The notes: a model not told the origin generated them from the letters alone. Counted from the stretch's first letter, positions 45,637-54,544 are shown. The stretch is DNA of 54,702 bases from Verrucomicrobiia bacterium (GCA_031290985.1 JARLJW010000022.1:1-54702); one strand, 5' to 3'. Numbers and translations are program-made.

Positions 45637-47073
45637 TTATTCGTCCCCATAAAGCACCCAGGTGTCCTTGCTCCCGCCACCTTGGGACGAATTGACCACG
45701 AGCGAACCCTTGCGCAGCGCGACGCGCGTCAGGCCGCCGGGAATGATCGAAACCCGCTCGCCCGACAGGATGAACGGCCGCAGGTCGATGTGCCGCCCTT
45801 CAAACTTGCCCTCGCAAAAGGTCGGGTGCTGCGAGAGATAGATCATCGGCTGGGCGATGTAGTTGCGCGGCTCGGCAATGACCAGCTTGCGGAATTTTTC
45901 GATCTCGGCCTTCGACGCCTTCGGCCCCATGAGCATCCCGTAGCCGCCGGATTCGTTGGCCGCCTTCACGACGAGTTCCGGCAGATGTTCCATGATATAT
46001 TTCATGTCCTCCTTCTCGCTGGCGAGATACGTGGGCACGTTGGGCAGGATCGGCTCCTGGTCAAGGTAGTACTTGATCATGCGCGGCACGAAGTAATACA
46101 TCACCTTGTCGTCGGCGATGCCCGTGCCGATGGAGTTCGCCAGCGAAACGTTGCCGGCGCGGTAGGCGTTGATCAGCCCCGCCACCCCGAGCATGGAGTC
46201 ACGGCGGAAAACCGTCGGGTCGATGAAATCGTCGTCAATGCGGCGGTAGATGACGTGGACGGGCTGCAGCCCCTTGGTCGTGCGCATGAACACCCGCGAA
46301 TCGCGGATGAACAGGTCACGTCCCTCGACGATCTCGATGCCCATCTGCCGCGCCAGGTAGGTGTGCTCAAAATAGGCGCTGTTGTACGCCCCCGGCGTGA
46401 GCAGCACAACCGTCGGATCGGCCACGCCCGCGGGCGCGATGTAGCGCAGCGACTTCAAAAGCTCCTGCGCGTAGTTTTCCACCGGCCGGACACCGATGCC
46501 CTCGAACATCGACGGGAACGTGCGCTTCATGGCGCGGCGGTTTTCCAGGACGTAGCTCACGCCGGACGGACAGCGCCCGTTGTCCTCCAGCACCAGATAG
46601 TTGCCATCCTTGTCGCGGATGAGGTCGGTGCCGCAGATGTGGATATAGATGTCCTTCGGCACGTTGAAGTTCACAAACTCGCGCCGGAAATGCCGCGCGG
46701 ACAGGACGTAAAATTCGGGGATGACGCCGTCCTTGAGAATTTTCTGCTCGTGATAGATGTCGTGCAGGAACAGGTTCAGCGCCGTGATGCGCTGGGTGAG
46801 GCCGCGCTCGAGAAACTCCCATTCCGTGGCGGGGATGATGCGCGGGAGCAGGTCGAAGGGGAAAATCTTCTCCGCGCCCTGGGCATCGCCATAGACGTTG
46901 AAGGTGATGCCCTGCCGCATGAAGGCCGCGTCCACCGCCTCGCGCTTGGCGTCGAACTCGACCGGCTTCATCTTTTCGAAAGTCTTGTGGAACTTCCGGT
47001 AATGGTCGCGGATGCCGGTCTTGGCGCACAGCATCTCGTCGAATCCGCCGTTGACTTTATATTTTTTCAGCAT
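45637..47073 (-). CDS. Circularly permuted type-2 ATP-grasp protein
   Basis: A 478-residue stand-alone ATP-grasp ligase, first gene of the operon. Motifs are [38 protein letters not shown].. in [111 protein letters not shown] and [14 protein letters not shown]. The ATG at 47073 matches the usual [14 protein letters not shown] start; the longer frame is not homologous. It is predicted to ligate an amino acid or peptide with ATP. Transcription presumably starts in the 47074-47293 gap shared with rex. Confidence 0.93.
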   Translation of the reverse strand: MLKKYKVNGGFDEMLCAKTGIRDHYRKFHKTFEKMKPVEFDAKREAVDAAFMRQGITFNVYGDAQGAEKIFPFDLLPRIIPATEWEFLERGLTQRITALNLFLHDIYHEQKILKDGVIPEFYVLSARHFRREFVNFNVPKDIYIHICGTDLIRDKDGNYLVLEDNGRCPSGVSYVLENRRAMKRTFPSMFEGIGVRPVENYAQELLKSLRYIAPAGVADPTVVLLTPGAYNSAYFEHTYLARQMGIEIVEGRDLFIRDSRVFMRTTKGLQPVHVIYRRIDDDFIDPTVFRRDSMLGVAGLINAYRAGNVSLANSIGTGIADDKVMYYFVPRMIKYYLDQEPILPNVPTYLASEKEDMKYIMEHLPELVVKAANESGGYGMLMGPKASKAEIEKFRKLVIAEPRNYIAQPMIYLSQHPTFCEGKFEGRHIDLRPFILSGERVSIIPGGLTRVALRKGSLVVNSSQGGGSKDTWVLYGDE

Positions 47074-47293
47074 AACACCGAGTTGTTTTTTTGACCATGT
47101 GGACAATTTCCGCCAGCCTCCGTGAGCGCACATCTTTTGCCTGCGCGCTCAAAAAGAAGCATATCGGGGGCGCTAAGCAAGCGGTTTTTTGGCAATTTGA
47201 TGAAAGCCGGCCGCCAAGCCGCCCATTCTGAGTTGTCGCCATGATTGATCATCCATTCCTCTTTAGCAGCCGCCTTGCCGGATGACGGATTTC

Positions 47294-47311
47294 TTGTGAA
47301 TTTTTTCACAA
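47294..47311. promoter_or_regulatory. Rex operator
   Basis: TTGTGAATTTTTTCACAA is a perfect inverted repeat matching the Rex consensus TTGTGAA-N4-TTCACAA at every position. It ends 13 bases before the rex start codon, so Rex should repress its own gene and release when NADH rises. Confidence 0.92.
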
Positions 47312-47324
47312 ACACTTGCCGCCC

Positions 47325-47984
47325 ATGCCTCCCTCGCTTAATTTTGCGCCGGTGAAGAAAAGCAGCCGGCCCATCATCCCGCGCAAGACGATTTATCGTC
47401 TCTCCATCTACACGCGCTGCCTGGCGCGGCTGCGCGAGAATGGCATCGGCACCGTTTCCAGCGAGGCCCTGGCCAAGGCCGCCGGGGTCAAACCGACCCA
47501 GCTCCGCAAGGATCTCGCCTATTTCGGCACCTTTGGCACGCGCGGGCTGGGCTACGATGTGCTGGAGCTTTCGCAGAAGATCTCCGACGAACTGGGCACC
47601 TCCCGCCTGCAGCCCGTCATCCTCGTCGGCGTCGGCCATCTCGGTCTGGCGCTCGTTTCCTATCGCGGCTTTGAAAAGGAAGGGTTTGAGATCATCGCCG
47701 CCTTTGACACCGACCCGGGCCGCAAGCGCGACAAAAAAATTTCCCAGCCGATCTTCGGCATCGAGGCGATGCCCAAGTTCATCGCCGAGCACAATGTCAA
47801 GATGGCCATCCTCTCCGTGCCCGCCGCCGTGGCCCAGGAGGTGGCCAACAAACTCGTGGAATGCGGCGTGATGGGCATTCTGAATTTTGCCCCGATCGTC
47901 CTCGCCGTGCCGGAAGACGTGATGGTGAACAACGTCAACCTCGCCATCGAGCTGGAAAATCTCAGCTACTTCATCCAGGGCTGA
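47325..47984 (+). CDS. rex: Redox-sensing transcriptional repressor Rex
   Basis: A 219-residue Rex. The winged helix covers ~20-85, with RLSIYTRCLARLRENGIGTVSSEALAKAAGVKPTQLRKDLAYFGTFGTRGLGY. The Rossmann domain follows with VILVGVGHLGLAL (GVGHLG at 102-107) and AAFDTDPGRKRDKKI. The domain-swapped C-terminal helix is NVNLAIELENLSYFI. Rex binds DNA when NAD+ is high and lets go with NADH, controlling fermentative and respiratory genes. ATG 47325 is taken as start; TTG at 47316 and GTG at 47352 are in frame. It is divergent from the amidoligase operon, and the cbb3 operon nearby is a natural target class, though no second operator was seen. Confidence 0.95.
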   Translation: MPPSLNFAPVKKSSRPIIPRKTIYRLSIYTRCLARLRENGIGTVSSEALAKAAGVKPTQLRKDLAYFGTFGTRGLGYDVLELSQKISDELGTSRLQPVILVGVGHLGLALVSYRGFEKEGFEIIAAFDTDPGRKRDKKISQPIFGIEAMPKFIAEHNVKMAILSVPAAVAQEVANKLVECGVMGILNFAPIVLAVPEDVMVNNVNLAIELENLSYFIQG

Positions 47985-47999
47985 CGCAGAAACTGTTGG

Positions 48000-48833
48000 T
48001 CAGATCACGTCGGCGAAGGTGCGTTCCATCTTGCGGAAATACCAGATGCCGGTGATCAGCAGCACCACGACCACCGCCACCGAGGTAAGCAGCTCGCGGA
48101 CATCCAGCGGCGTCGGCGCACCCAGCAAAGACCACTGGAAACCGTCAATCACTCCCACCATGGGGTTCAGGGCGTAAAACATCGAAAACGTGTCGCCCAG
48201 CTTCGCCTTGATGGCCGCGCTGGTAAAGATGACCGGCGAGACATAGATTCCGAATTGCACAAAGAAAGGGATGATGTAACGGAAATCCCGATACTCCACA
48301 TTCAGCGCGCACAGCCACAGGCCGATCCCGAACGCCGCCCCAAATGCCAGCACCATGAACAGGGGCAGAAACAGCAGGTGCCAGTCCGGGGCGAACCGGT
48401 AAAACACCATGAACAGCGCCATCAATCCCAGCGTGATGAGAAAATCCACAAAGCTGGTGATCACCGCCCCCGCCGGCACCACCAGGCGCGGGAAATATAC
48501 CTTGGAAATCAAATTGGCATTCCCGACCAGGCTGTTGCTGGCCTCGGTCATGGCCGTGGCGAAGAACTGCCACGGCAACATCGCCGCCATCACCAGCAAC
48601 GCATACGGAACCTCGCCCGGGGCCTTCAAACCGGCGACCTTGTTGGCGAACACGGTGAAGATGATCGTCATCAAGAGCGGCCGGATGACCGCCCACGCCA
48701 CGCCGACGGCCGTCTGTTTGTAACGCACCAGGATGTCGCGCCAGGCCAGGAAATAAAACAGCTCGCGATAACGCCAAAGGTCGCGCCAGTAGTTCTTTTC
48801 GGCGCGGCCGTTTTCGATGAGCAGCTCTTGCAT
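48000..48833 (-). CDS. ABC-2 type polysaccharide export permease
   Basis: A 277-residue permease with about six membrane helices, of the Wzm/TagG type. The N-terminus has WRDLWRYRELFYFLAWRDILVRYKQTAVGVAWAVIRPLL, the marker for this family, then LISKVYFPRLVVPAGAVITSFVDF and VEYRDFRYIIPFFVQFGIYVSPVIF. It should export O-antigen, teichoic-like or other undecaprenyl-linked glycans together with an ATPase. No ATPase gene is adjacent: rex converges on one side and the SafE-like gene lies 58 bases upstream. The ATG at 48833 (MQELLIENG) is chosen over an upstream extension that overlaps the neighbour. Confidence 0.92.
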   Translation of the reverse strand: MQELLIENGRAEKNYWRDLWRYRELFYFLAWRDILVRYKQTAVGVAWAVIRPLLMTIIFTVFANKVAGLKAPGEVPYALLVMAAMLPWQFFATAMTEASNSLVGNANLISKVYFPRLVVPAGAVITSFVDFLITLGLMALFMVFYRFAPDWHLLFLPLFMVLAFGAAFGIGLWLCALNVEYRDFRYIIPFFVQFGIYVSPVIFTSAAIKAKLGDTFSMFYALNPMVGVIDGFQWSLLGAPTPLDVRELLTSVAVVVVLLITGIWYFRKMERTFADVI

Positions 48834-48891
48834 CGCGGGAAGTGTTGGCCGGAATTGGGTAAAACTCAAGCCTGCTCGTGAAAGGGAAAAT

Positions 48892-49575
48892 TCAATGCAC
48901 TGCGCAGCAGCCGCCACCCGCCAGATCCGGGCTGACGTAGGGAATGCCCAGCGCCATGCCGCGCAAAATCAGCAAACCCGCAAGGACACACACACCAACT
49001 GGAATCGCACTCCTCAATCTCAAGCGGATTGAGATTGGAAATAATTTCCCCGACAGGCTGATGCCCAGCATCGTCGGCAAGGTGCCCAGGCCAAATGCCG
49101 CCATGTAAAACACACCATCAAGGATCGTGCTCCGTGAAACCGCCCCCGCCATCGCCACATACACGAGACCGCACGGGAGCAGCCCGTTCAGCATTCCCAG
49201 CGTCACCAGCGAACGAAAGCCCCGCCGTTGCAACTGGGTGGACATGGCGGCTTTCAGCCGCGCGACCAGGTGCACCACGGGCGCGGACAGGGAAACTTTT
49301 TTGGAGACCAAAAAACCCGCGAGGATGGCCGCCCCCAGCGCGATGGAAAGCCAGCGTTGCATCCCGGCAAGGAAGATGGATTTGCCGGCCAGCCCGGCAA
49401 CCACCCCGAGCAGACAATAAGTCGCGACCCGGCCGGCCTGGTAGGCGATGCGTCCGGCGACAAACCGCGCCGGGCCGCCCGGCGGCACCGGCAACGCCAG
49501 CATCAGCGGCCCGCACATGGCGGCGCAGTGCAGGCTGCCGAGCAGACCAAGCGCAAAGGCGATGCCAAAATCCAT
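48892..49575 (-). CDS. SafE/TauE-like membrane protein of the cbb3 operon
   Basis: A 227-residue protein with six or so membrane helices. The start MDFGIAFALGLLGSLHCAAMCGPLM has the HCAxMCG motif typical of the UreH/SafE-like proteins encoded after ccoGH. LVTLGMLNGLLPCGLVYVAMAGA repeats the pattern. Relatives in oxidase operons are thought to help copper handling or assembly of the oxidase. The C-terminal GGGCCAVH may bind metal. It starts five bases after ccoH and ends the oxidase operon. Confidence 0.85.
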   Translation of the reverse strand: MDFGIAFALGLLGSLHCAAMCGPLMLALPVPPGGPARFVAGRIAYQAGRVATYCLLGVVAGLAGKSIFLAGMQRWLSIALGAAILAGFLVSKKVSLSAPVVHLVARLKAAMSTQLQRRGFRSLVTLGMLNGLLPCGLVYVAMAGAVSRSTILDGVFYMAAFGLGTLPTMLGISLSGKLFPISIRLRLRSAIPVGVCVLAGLLILRGMALGIPYVSPDLAGGGCCAVH

Positions 49576-49580
49576 TTTAT

Positions 49581-50039
49581 TTATTTTCCACCGAGGCTGA
49601 TCTTTTCTTCGAGGAAATACTTTTCACCGCCGGCCTCCCACCGGGCTCGCGCCACCCAGAGACCGGTGGTGAGCTGCGAAAGATTCAGGGTCTGCGTGCC
49701 GTCCGCCTTCGGCTCGAGCGGAAATTCACGGTCAAGCTTTGATTCGGACGGACGGTAGAGTTCAATCGTGCCGGAAAATTTCTGTGCCAGGTGCGCCGCC
49801 GGCAACGTGATGGTCAGCCGGGCGCTGGCGGCGTCAAAATGGATGGCCGCGCCGGATTTTTGAGTGCGGGCGATGCTGTCGATCTGGTCCTGAAACTTGA
49901 GTTCCTGCTCGTAATAGTTGTTGTTCACCAGCGTTTCGCGATGGGTCACGGCAATGGCCACCACGGTGGTCAGCCCGACGATGAGGCAGATGAAGGCGCC
50001 AATGATGCCCAGCGGCCAGAGGTTGCGGGTGGTTTTCAT
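49581..50039 (-). CDS. ccoH: FixH/CcoH oxidase assembly protein
   Basis: A 152-residue FixH-family protein. One membrane helix (residues ~9-31, LGIIGAFICLIVGLTTVVAIAV) is followed by NNNYYEQELKFQDQIDSIARTQKS and a periplasmic beta-sandwich (FSGTIELYRPSESKLDREFPL...TTGLWVARARWEAGGEKYFLEEKI). CcoH binds and stabilises the assembling cbb3 oxidase. Three bases separate it from ccoG and five from the SafE-like gene. Confidence 0.92.
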   Translation of the reverse strand: MKTTRNLWPLGIIGAFICLIVGLTTVVAIAVTHRETLVNNNYYEQELKFQDQIDSIARTQKSGAAIHFDAASARLTITLPAAHLAQKFSGTIELYRPSESKLDREFPLEPKADGTQTLNLSQLTTGLWVARARWEAGGEKYFLEEKISLGGK

Positions 50040-50042
50040 GGA

Positions 50043-51509
50043 TTAATTGCGCGGGCCGATGAAGGCCGTTTTGAGGGTTTGAATTCGTTTGCCGCCGACA
50101 TAAACGCCGAGCCCGATCTGCGTGGTGCCGGATTTCATGGCGGACGGATCCAGCTCGATCAGCACGGAATTTTCCAACAGCTTCTGCGGCTCGACCACCA
50201 GTTTGCCGCCCATGACCTGCAGCGAACCGGCGGAATTTTCCAGCTTCAATTCCACCGCCAGTTCGCGCGACGTCTTGTTGACCACGCGGATCGTGTAAAG
50301 GTTGCTGTAACGGCCATCCGGCATCTGCTGGAAGAGCGAGCCGGGGGCGCGCAGCAGGGTCGCCTCCACATCGGCGCGGGAAAACACCAGCACGGCGAAC
50401 AAGGACACCAGCACCGTCAGCACGAACGTGTACCCCATCAGGCGGGGCGTGAAGCGCAGCGGTTCGCGACGCTCGATGCCGTTGAGCGACGCGTAGCGGA
50501 TGAGCCCGCGCGGCGCGCCAATCTTGGCCATCACGTTGTCGCAGGCATCCATGCAGGCGGTGCAGTGGACGCATTCCATCTGGGTGCCATTGCGGATGTC
50601 GATGCCCGTCGGGCAGACGGAAACGCACTGGTTGCACGCGATGCAGTCGCCGTGGCCGGTCTGCCGGCGGGCGGAAAACTTCTGCTCGCGCTTGATGGGG
50701 GCGCGGGTTTCGCCGCGCGTGTGGTCGTAGGCGACGACGATGGAATTTTCATCCAGCAACAGGGATTGCATGCGGCCATAAGGGCAGATGAAAGTGCAGG
50801 CCTGCTCCCGGAAACGCGCGAAAATCCCATAGAATAAAAGCGAGAACGCGATCATGAAACCGAGCCCGGTGAGGTGCCGGGCCGGCGGATCGGTGACGAT
50901 CTGATACAGCGCCTGCCAGCCGATGATGTAGCTCAACAGCACATTGCCGACCAGAAAGGACAGCCCGTAGAAAACCCCGTGCTTCAGCAGCTTCTTCGCG
51001 ATCTTGGGCGCCTGCCAGGGCGCCTGGTTCAAGGCGCGCTGCTGATGCGCGTCACCTTCGATGAGGTATTCGATTTTGCGGAAGACCATTTCCATCATCA
51101 CGGTCTGCGGACACGCCCAGCCGCACCAGAGCCGGCCGAACGCGGTGGTGAAGACCAAAACGCTGACCACGAAGACCAGCATCGCGATGGCAAAAATGAT
51201 CATGTCCTGCGGCCAGAAAATCTGGCCCAGCACCACAAACTTGCGCTCGACTATGTTCATCAGCAGCAGCGGATTGCCGTTGATGGTGATGAACGGCCCG
51301 GAAAACATGATCATCAACAACAGCCAGCTGAACCACGTCCGCAGCCGGAAGAATTTGCCGTCCACCTTGCGCGGATAAACCCACTGGCGGCGTCCGTCCC
51401 GGGTGGCGGTGGACAAATGATCACGGAAATCCGACCAGTCCACGGACTTCGCCGCGGACCGCGCATCCGCTGTTTTTTTGTCGTCCGGCGTTGTCGGGGC
51501 TGGTTTCAC
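50043..51509 (-). CDS. ccoG: Cytochrome c oxidase accessory protein CcoG (FixG)
   Basis: A 488-residue membrane iron-sulfur protein. WVYPRKVDGKFFRLRTWFSWLLLMIMF begins the membrane part, and LWCGWACPQTVMMEMVFRKIEY is the hallmark. ACTFICPYGRMQ, then CIACNQCVSVCPTGIDIRNGTQMECVHCTACMDACDNV, carry two 4Fe-4S clusters. A C-terminal periplasmic beta-domain follows. CcoG is a copper(II) reductase that supplies Cu(I) for the oxidase active site. It lies 73 bases after ccoP and three before ccoH. The copper ATPase ccoI is not in the window. Confidence 0.96.
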   Translation of the reverse strand: MKPAPTTPDDKKTADARSAAKSVDWSDFRDHLSTATRDGRRQWVYPRKVDGKFFRLRTWFSWLLLMIMFSGPFITINGNPLLLMNIVERKFVVLGQIFWPQDMIIFAIAMLVFVVSVLVFTTAFGRLWCGWACPQTVMMEMVFRKIEYLIEGDAHQQRALNQAPWQAPKIAKKLLKHGVFYGLSFLVGNVLLSYIIGWQALYQIVTDPPARHLTGLGFMIAFSLLFYGIFARFREQACTFICPYGRMQSLLLDENSIVVAYDHTRGETRAPIKREQKFSARRQTGHGDCIACNQCVSVCPTGIDIRNGTQMECVHCTACMDACDNVMAKIGAPRGLIRYASLNGIERREPLRFTPRLMGYTFVLTVLVSLFAVLVFSRADVEATLLRAPGSLFQQMPDGRYSNLYTIRVVNKTSRELAVELKLENSAGSLQVMGGKLVVEPQKLLENSVLIELDPSAMKSGTTQIGLGVYVGGKRIQTLKTAFIGPRN

Positions 51510-51582
51510 TTTGGTTGCAAAATAATTTTTCGGCTTCCGCCCCGCCCGCCTTCACACGAAGGCGGGACGGGGGGAATGACGG

Positions 51583-52176
51583 TTACTCAAACGTGCTCGG
51601 GCCGGCGGGCTTGGCCGGCTGCTGGTTTTCCGGCAGCTTGCCGGGCGTGAGCAGCTTCGTGCCACGCAGGGTGTAGATGTAGCTGGCCACGGACTGGATC
51701 TCATCCGGTTTCAAAACCGTTTTCCACGTGATCATGCCCTTGGCCGGAACCCCGTCCCAGATGATCTTCACGGTATCCACATAGTTGCTGCCGTGGATCC
51801 AGTAATCATCCGTGAGGTTCGGGCCGACGAGACCGCCGCCATCTGCCCGGTGGCAGGGCGCGCAGAGCTTGGCATAGGTCTGGCGGCCGGCATCGAGCGC
51901 GACGCTGTCCTTCAACGGTTGCAGCGATGCCAGCGATGATTCGAACTTGCCCATTGCGGCGGCCTTCACCGCATCGCCGAGCTTCATCTCCTTCTGGTAT
52001 TCGGCGGCCTGCAGATCGCCGGCGCGCGCGACGTGGTAGTACACCATGTAAGCCGCCGCGAAGATGATGGTGATGTAGAACAGCCACACCCACCAGCGCG
52101 GCAGGTTGTTGTCGAGTTCCTGGATGCCGTCGTATTCGTGATCGAGCAGCAAAGGGTCTTTGGGATCGTTGCTCAT
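51583..52176 (-). CDS. ccoP: cbb3 cytochrome oxidase subunit III, single-haem CcoP
   Basis: A 197-residue CcoP. The N-terminus DHEYDGIQELDNNLPRWWVWLFYITIIFAAAYMVYY is the conserved tether helix. Only one CxxCH is present (Cys105, Cys108, His109) where classical CcoP has two, so it is the short mono-haem type. WDGVPAKGMITWKTVLKPDEI gives the distal methionine and VASYIYTLRGT the C-terminal helix. It feeds electrons to the CcoO/CcoN centres. Its ATG overlaps the end of ccoQ by four bases. Confidence 0.93.
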   Translation of the reverse strand: MSNDPKDPLLLDHEYDGIQELDNNLPRWWVWLFYITIIFAAAYMVYYHVARAGDLQAAEYQKEMKLGDAVKAAAMGKFESSLASLQPLKDSVALDAGRQTYAKLCAPCHRADGGGLVGPNLTDDYWIHGSNYVDTVKIIWDGVPAKGMITWKTVLKPDEIQSVASYIYTLRGTKLLTPGKLPENQQPAKPAGPSTFE

Positions 52177-52379
52177 AATTTTTCCGGGTTGGATTCTTTT
52201 TCTTTTTCGCCGCCGTCCAGCGGCAGGCGGCCCATGTAGTTCAGGTGGTTTTTCTTGAGCCAGAACGCCCAGATGAGCACGCCGGTGAAAAACCCGAAGA
52301 ACAGGAAGAACGAAAACAGCCCGTAGGCATTGATGTTGCCGGCCAGGCTTAGAATGGAGTGTGCAAGGTTGTATAACAT
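52173..52379 (-). CDS. ccoQ: cbb3 oxidase small subunit CcoQ-like
   Basis: A 68-residue protein with one membrane helix (NAYGLFSFFLFFGFFTGVLIWAFWL), followed by a charged tail (NHLNYMGRLPLDGGEKEKESNPEKL). Position, size and the FxxF...WAFW pattern identify CcoQ. It stabilises CcoP binding in the complex. The ATG at 52379 lies ten bases after the ccoNO stop; the longer open frame is not homologous. It overlaps ccoP by four bases. Confidence 0.85.
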   Translation of the reverse strand: MLYNLAHSILSLAGNINAYGLFSFFLFFGFFTGVLIWAFWLKKNHLNYMGRLPLDGGEKEKESNPEKL

Positions 52380-52389
52380 ATGTTTGTCC

Positions 52390-54525
52390 TTATTTGGCGG
52401 CCGCCGTGACCGGCGCTGATTTGATGTCCATGCCGAGCCGTTGCAGATAAGCGATGAGCGCAATGATCTCCCGGTCGGATTCGGTGGTGACGGAACCCAG
52501 CTTCAGGTTCGCCACAATCTTGTCCGCCTGCGCCGACAGGTCTTTTTGCGCCGGGCCGTTTTCATATCCGGCGGGATACGGCACGCCCAGTTTGCGCAGG
52601 CAATTGAGCCGGGCGGGCAGTGAATCCGTTTCCATTTTCTGGCTCAGCAGCCACGAATAACGCGGCATGATGGAACCCGGCGACGTGGCGCGCGGATCAT
52701 CCATGTGGTTGAAATGCCACGCGTCGGGATACTTGCCGCCTTCGCGGGCCAGATCCGGCCCCTTGCGCTCCGAGCCCCACAGGAACGGATGATCATAGAC
52801 AAATTCCCCGGCCTTGGAATATTCGCCGTAACGCTCGGTCTCGGAACGGAACGGACGGATCATCTGCGAATGGCAGCCGAGGCAGCCTTCGCGGATGTAG
52901 ATGTCGCGGCCCAGCACCTCCAGCGGCGTGTAAGGCTTCACGCTGGCGATGGTCGGGACATTGGACTGGACCAGGAACATCGGGACGATCTCAACGAGGC
53001 CGCCCACGAGGATGGCCACCGTGGCCAGCACGGTGAAGAACATCGGCTTGCCTTCGAGCAGGCGATGCCAGGTCGGCTTGCCAGGAGCGACCGGGGCCTT
53101 TTCCAGCGCCGCCGCCTGCGCCTCGGTGTCCGGCTCAAACTGCCCGGCCTTGGCCGTGCGATACAGGTTGTACGCCATCATGAACACGCCGATGATGTAG
53201 AGCGTGCCGCCGACCGCGCGGAGCTTGAACATCGGAACGACCTGGACAATGGTTTCCAGAAAGTTCGGGTATTGCAGGAAACCCTCCTTGTTGAATTGCT
53301 TCCACATCAGGCCTTCCGTGATGCCGGCAACGTAGATGGGAATGATGTAGAACAAGATGCCCAACATGCCGATCCAAAAGTGATAATTGGCCAGCTTGGT
53401 GGACCAGAGCTTGGTCTGGTACAGGCGCGGGAACAGGTAATACAGCATCGAGAAAGTCAGGAAACCGTTCCAGCCCATCGCGCCACCATGAACGTGGGCA
53501 ATCGTCCAGTCCGTATAGTGTGACAGCGAGTTCACCGTCTTGATGGACATCAGCGGGCCTTCCAACGTGCTCATGCCGTAAGCCGTCACCGCCGCCACCA
53601 TGAACTTCAGCATCGGGTCCGAGCGCACCTTGTCCCACGCGCCGCGCAGGGTGAGCAAGCCGTTCAACATGCCGCCCCAGCTTGGGGCGATCAACATCAG
53701 CGAAAACACCATGCCGAGCGATTGCGCCCAGTCCGGCAGGGCTGAATACAGCAGATGATGCGGTCCCGCCCAGATGTAAAGAAACACCAACGCCCAAAAA
53801 TGGATGATCGAAAGCCGGTAGGAAAACACCGGCCGGTTCGCCGCCTTCGGCAAAAAGTAATACATCAAACCGAGATATGGCGTCGTGAGGAAGAACGCCA
53901 CGGCGTTGTGGCCGTACCACCATTGCACCAGCGCGTCCTGCACCCCGGCATACATCGAATAGCTCTTGAACCAGCCCCACGGCATCTCCATCGAGTTGGT
54001 GATGTGCAGCACCGCGACCGTCACCACCGTGGCGATATAAAACCAGATCGCGACATACATGTGCTTCTCGCGCCGCTTGATGATGGTGCCGAAGAGGTTC
54101 ACCGCGAACGCCACCCAGACGACCGTGATGGCGATGTCGATCGGCCATTCCAGCTCCGCATATTCCTTGCTCGTCGTGAAACCGAGCGGCAGCGTGATGG
54201 CCGCGCTCACGATGATCGCCTGCCAGCCCCAGAAATTGAACCAGCTCAGAAAATCGCTGAACATCCGCGCCTTGCACAGCCGTTGCAGCGAGTAGTAGAT
54301 GCCCATGAACATCCCGTTGCCGACGAACGCGAAGATGACCGCATTCGTATGCAGCGGCCGGATGCGCCCAAAGGTGATGAACTGGAAGTTCAGGTTGGCG
54401 TCCGGGAAGAAGAGCTGCACGGCGGCGAGCAGGCCGACGAGCATGCCGACAATGCCCCAGACGACCGTGGCGATCGCGAACGCGCGCACGATCCGGTTGT
54501 CGTATTTAAAAGTCTCTATATTCAT
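52390..54525 (-). CDS. ccoNO: Fused cbb3 oxidase subunits I and II (CcoN-CcoO)
   Basis: A 711-residue fusion. Residues ~1-470 are CcoN with about twelve helices and the haem and copper ligands: RIRPLHTNAVIFAFVGNG, WWYGHNAVAFFLTTPYLG, WAGPHHLLYSALPDW and SHYTDWTIAHVHGGAMGWNGF. After a linker (EAQAAALEKAPVAPGKP), a membrane helix and CcoO follow (~500-700), with IYIREGCLGCHSQMIRP (CxxCH near 545) and PGSIMPRYSWLL supplying the haem methionine. The complex reduces oxygen with high affinity and pumps protons. Separate ccoN and ccoO genes are the usual arrangement; fusions occur in Bacteroidota and relatives. It is first in the operon, but its promoter lies in the damaged contig end. Confidence 0.96.
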   Translation of the reverse strand: MNIETFKYDNRIVRAFAIATVVWGIVGMLVGLLAAVQLFFPDANLNFQFITFGRIRPLHTNAVIFAFVGNGMFMGIYYSLQRLCKARMFSDFLSWFNFWGWQAIIVSAAITLPLGFTTSKEYAELEWPIDIAITVVWVAFAVNLFGTIIKRREKHMYVAIWFYIATVVTVAVLHITNSMEMPWGWFKSYSMYAGVQDALVQWWYGHNAVAFFLTTPYLGLMYYFLPKAANRPVFSYRLSIIHFWALVFLYIWAGPHHLLYSALPDWAQSLGMVFSLMLIAPSWGGMLNGLLTLRGAWDKVRSDPMLKFMVAAVTAYGMSTLEGPLMSIKTVNSLSHYTDWTIAHVHGGAMGWNGFLTFSMLYYLFPRLYQTKLWSTKLANYHFWIGMLGILFYIIPIYVAGITEGLMWKQFNKEGFLQYPNFLETIVQVVPMFKLRAVGGTLYIIGVFMMAYNLYRTAKAGQFEPDTEAQAAALEKAPVAPGKPTWHRLLEGKPMFFTVLATVAILVGGLVEIVPMFLVQSNVPTIASVKPYTPLEVLGRDIYIREGCLGCHSQMIRPFRSETERYGEYSKAGEFVYDHPFLWGSERKGPDLAREGGKYPDAWHFNHMDDPRATSPGSIMPRYSWLLSQKMETDSLPARLNCLRKLGVPYPAGYENGPAQKDLSAQADKIVANLKLGSVTTESDREIIALIAYLQRLGMDIKSAPVTAAAK

Positions 54526-54544
54526 ATTCTAATCTTGGTTGCCT

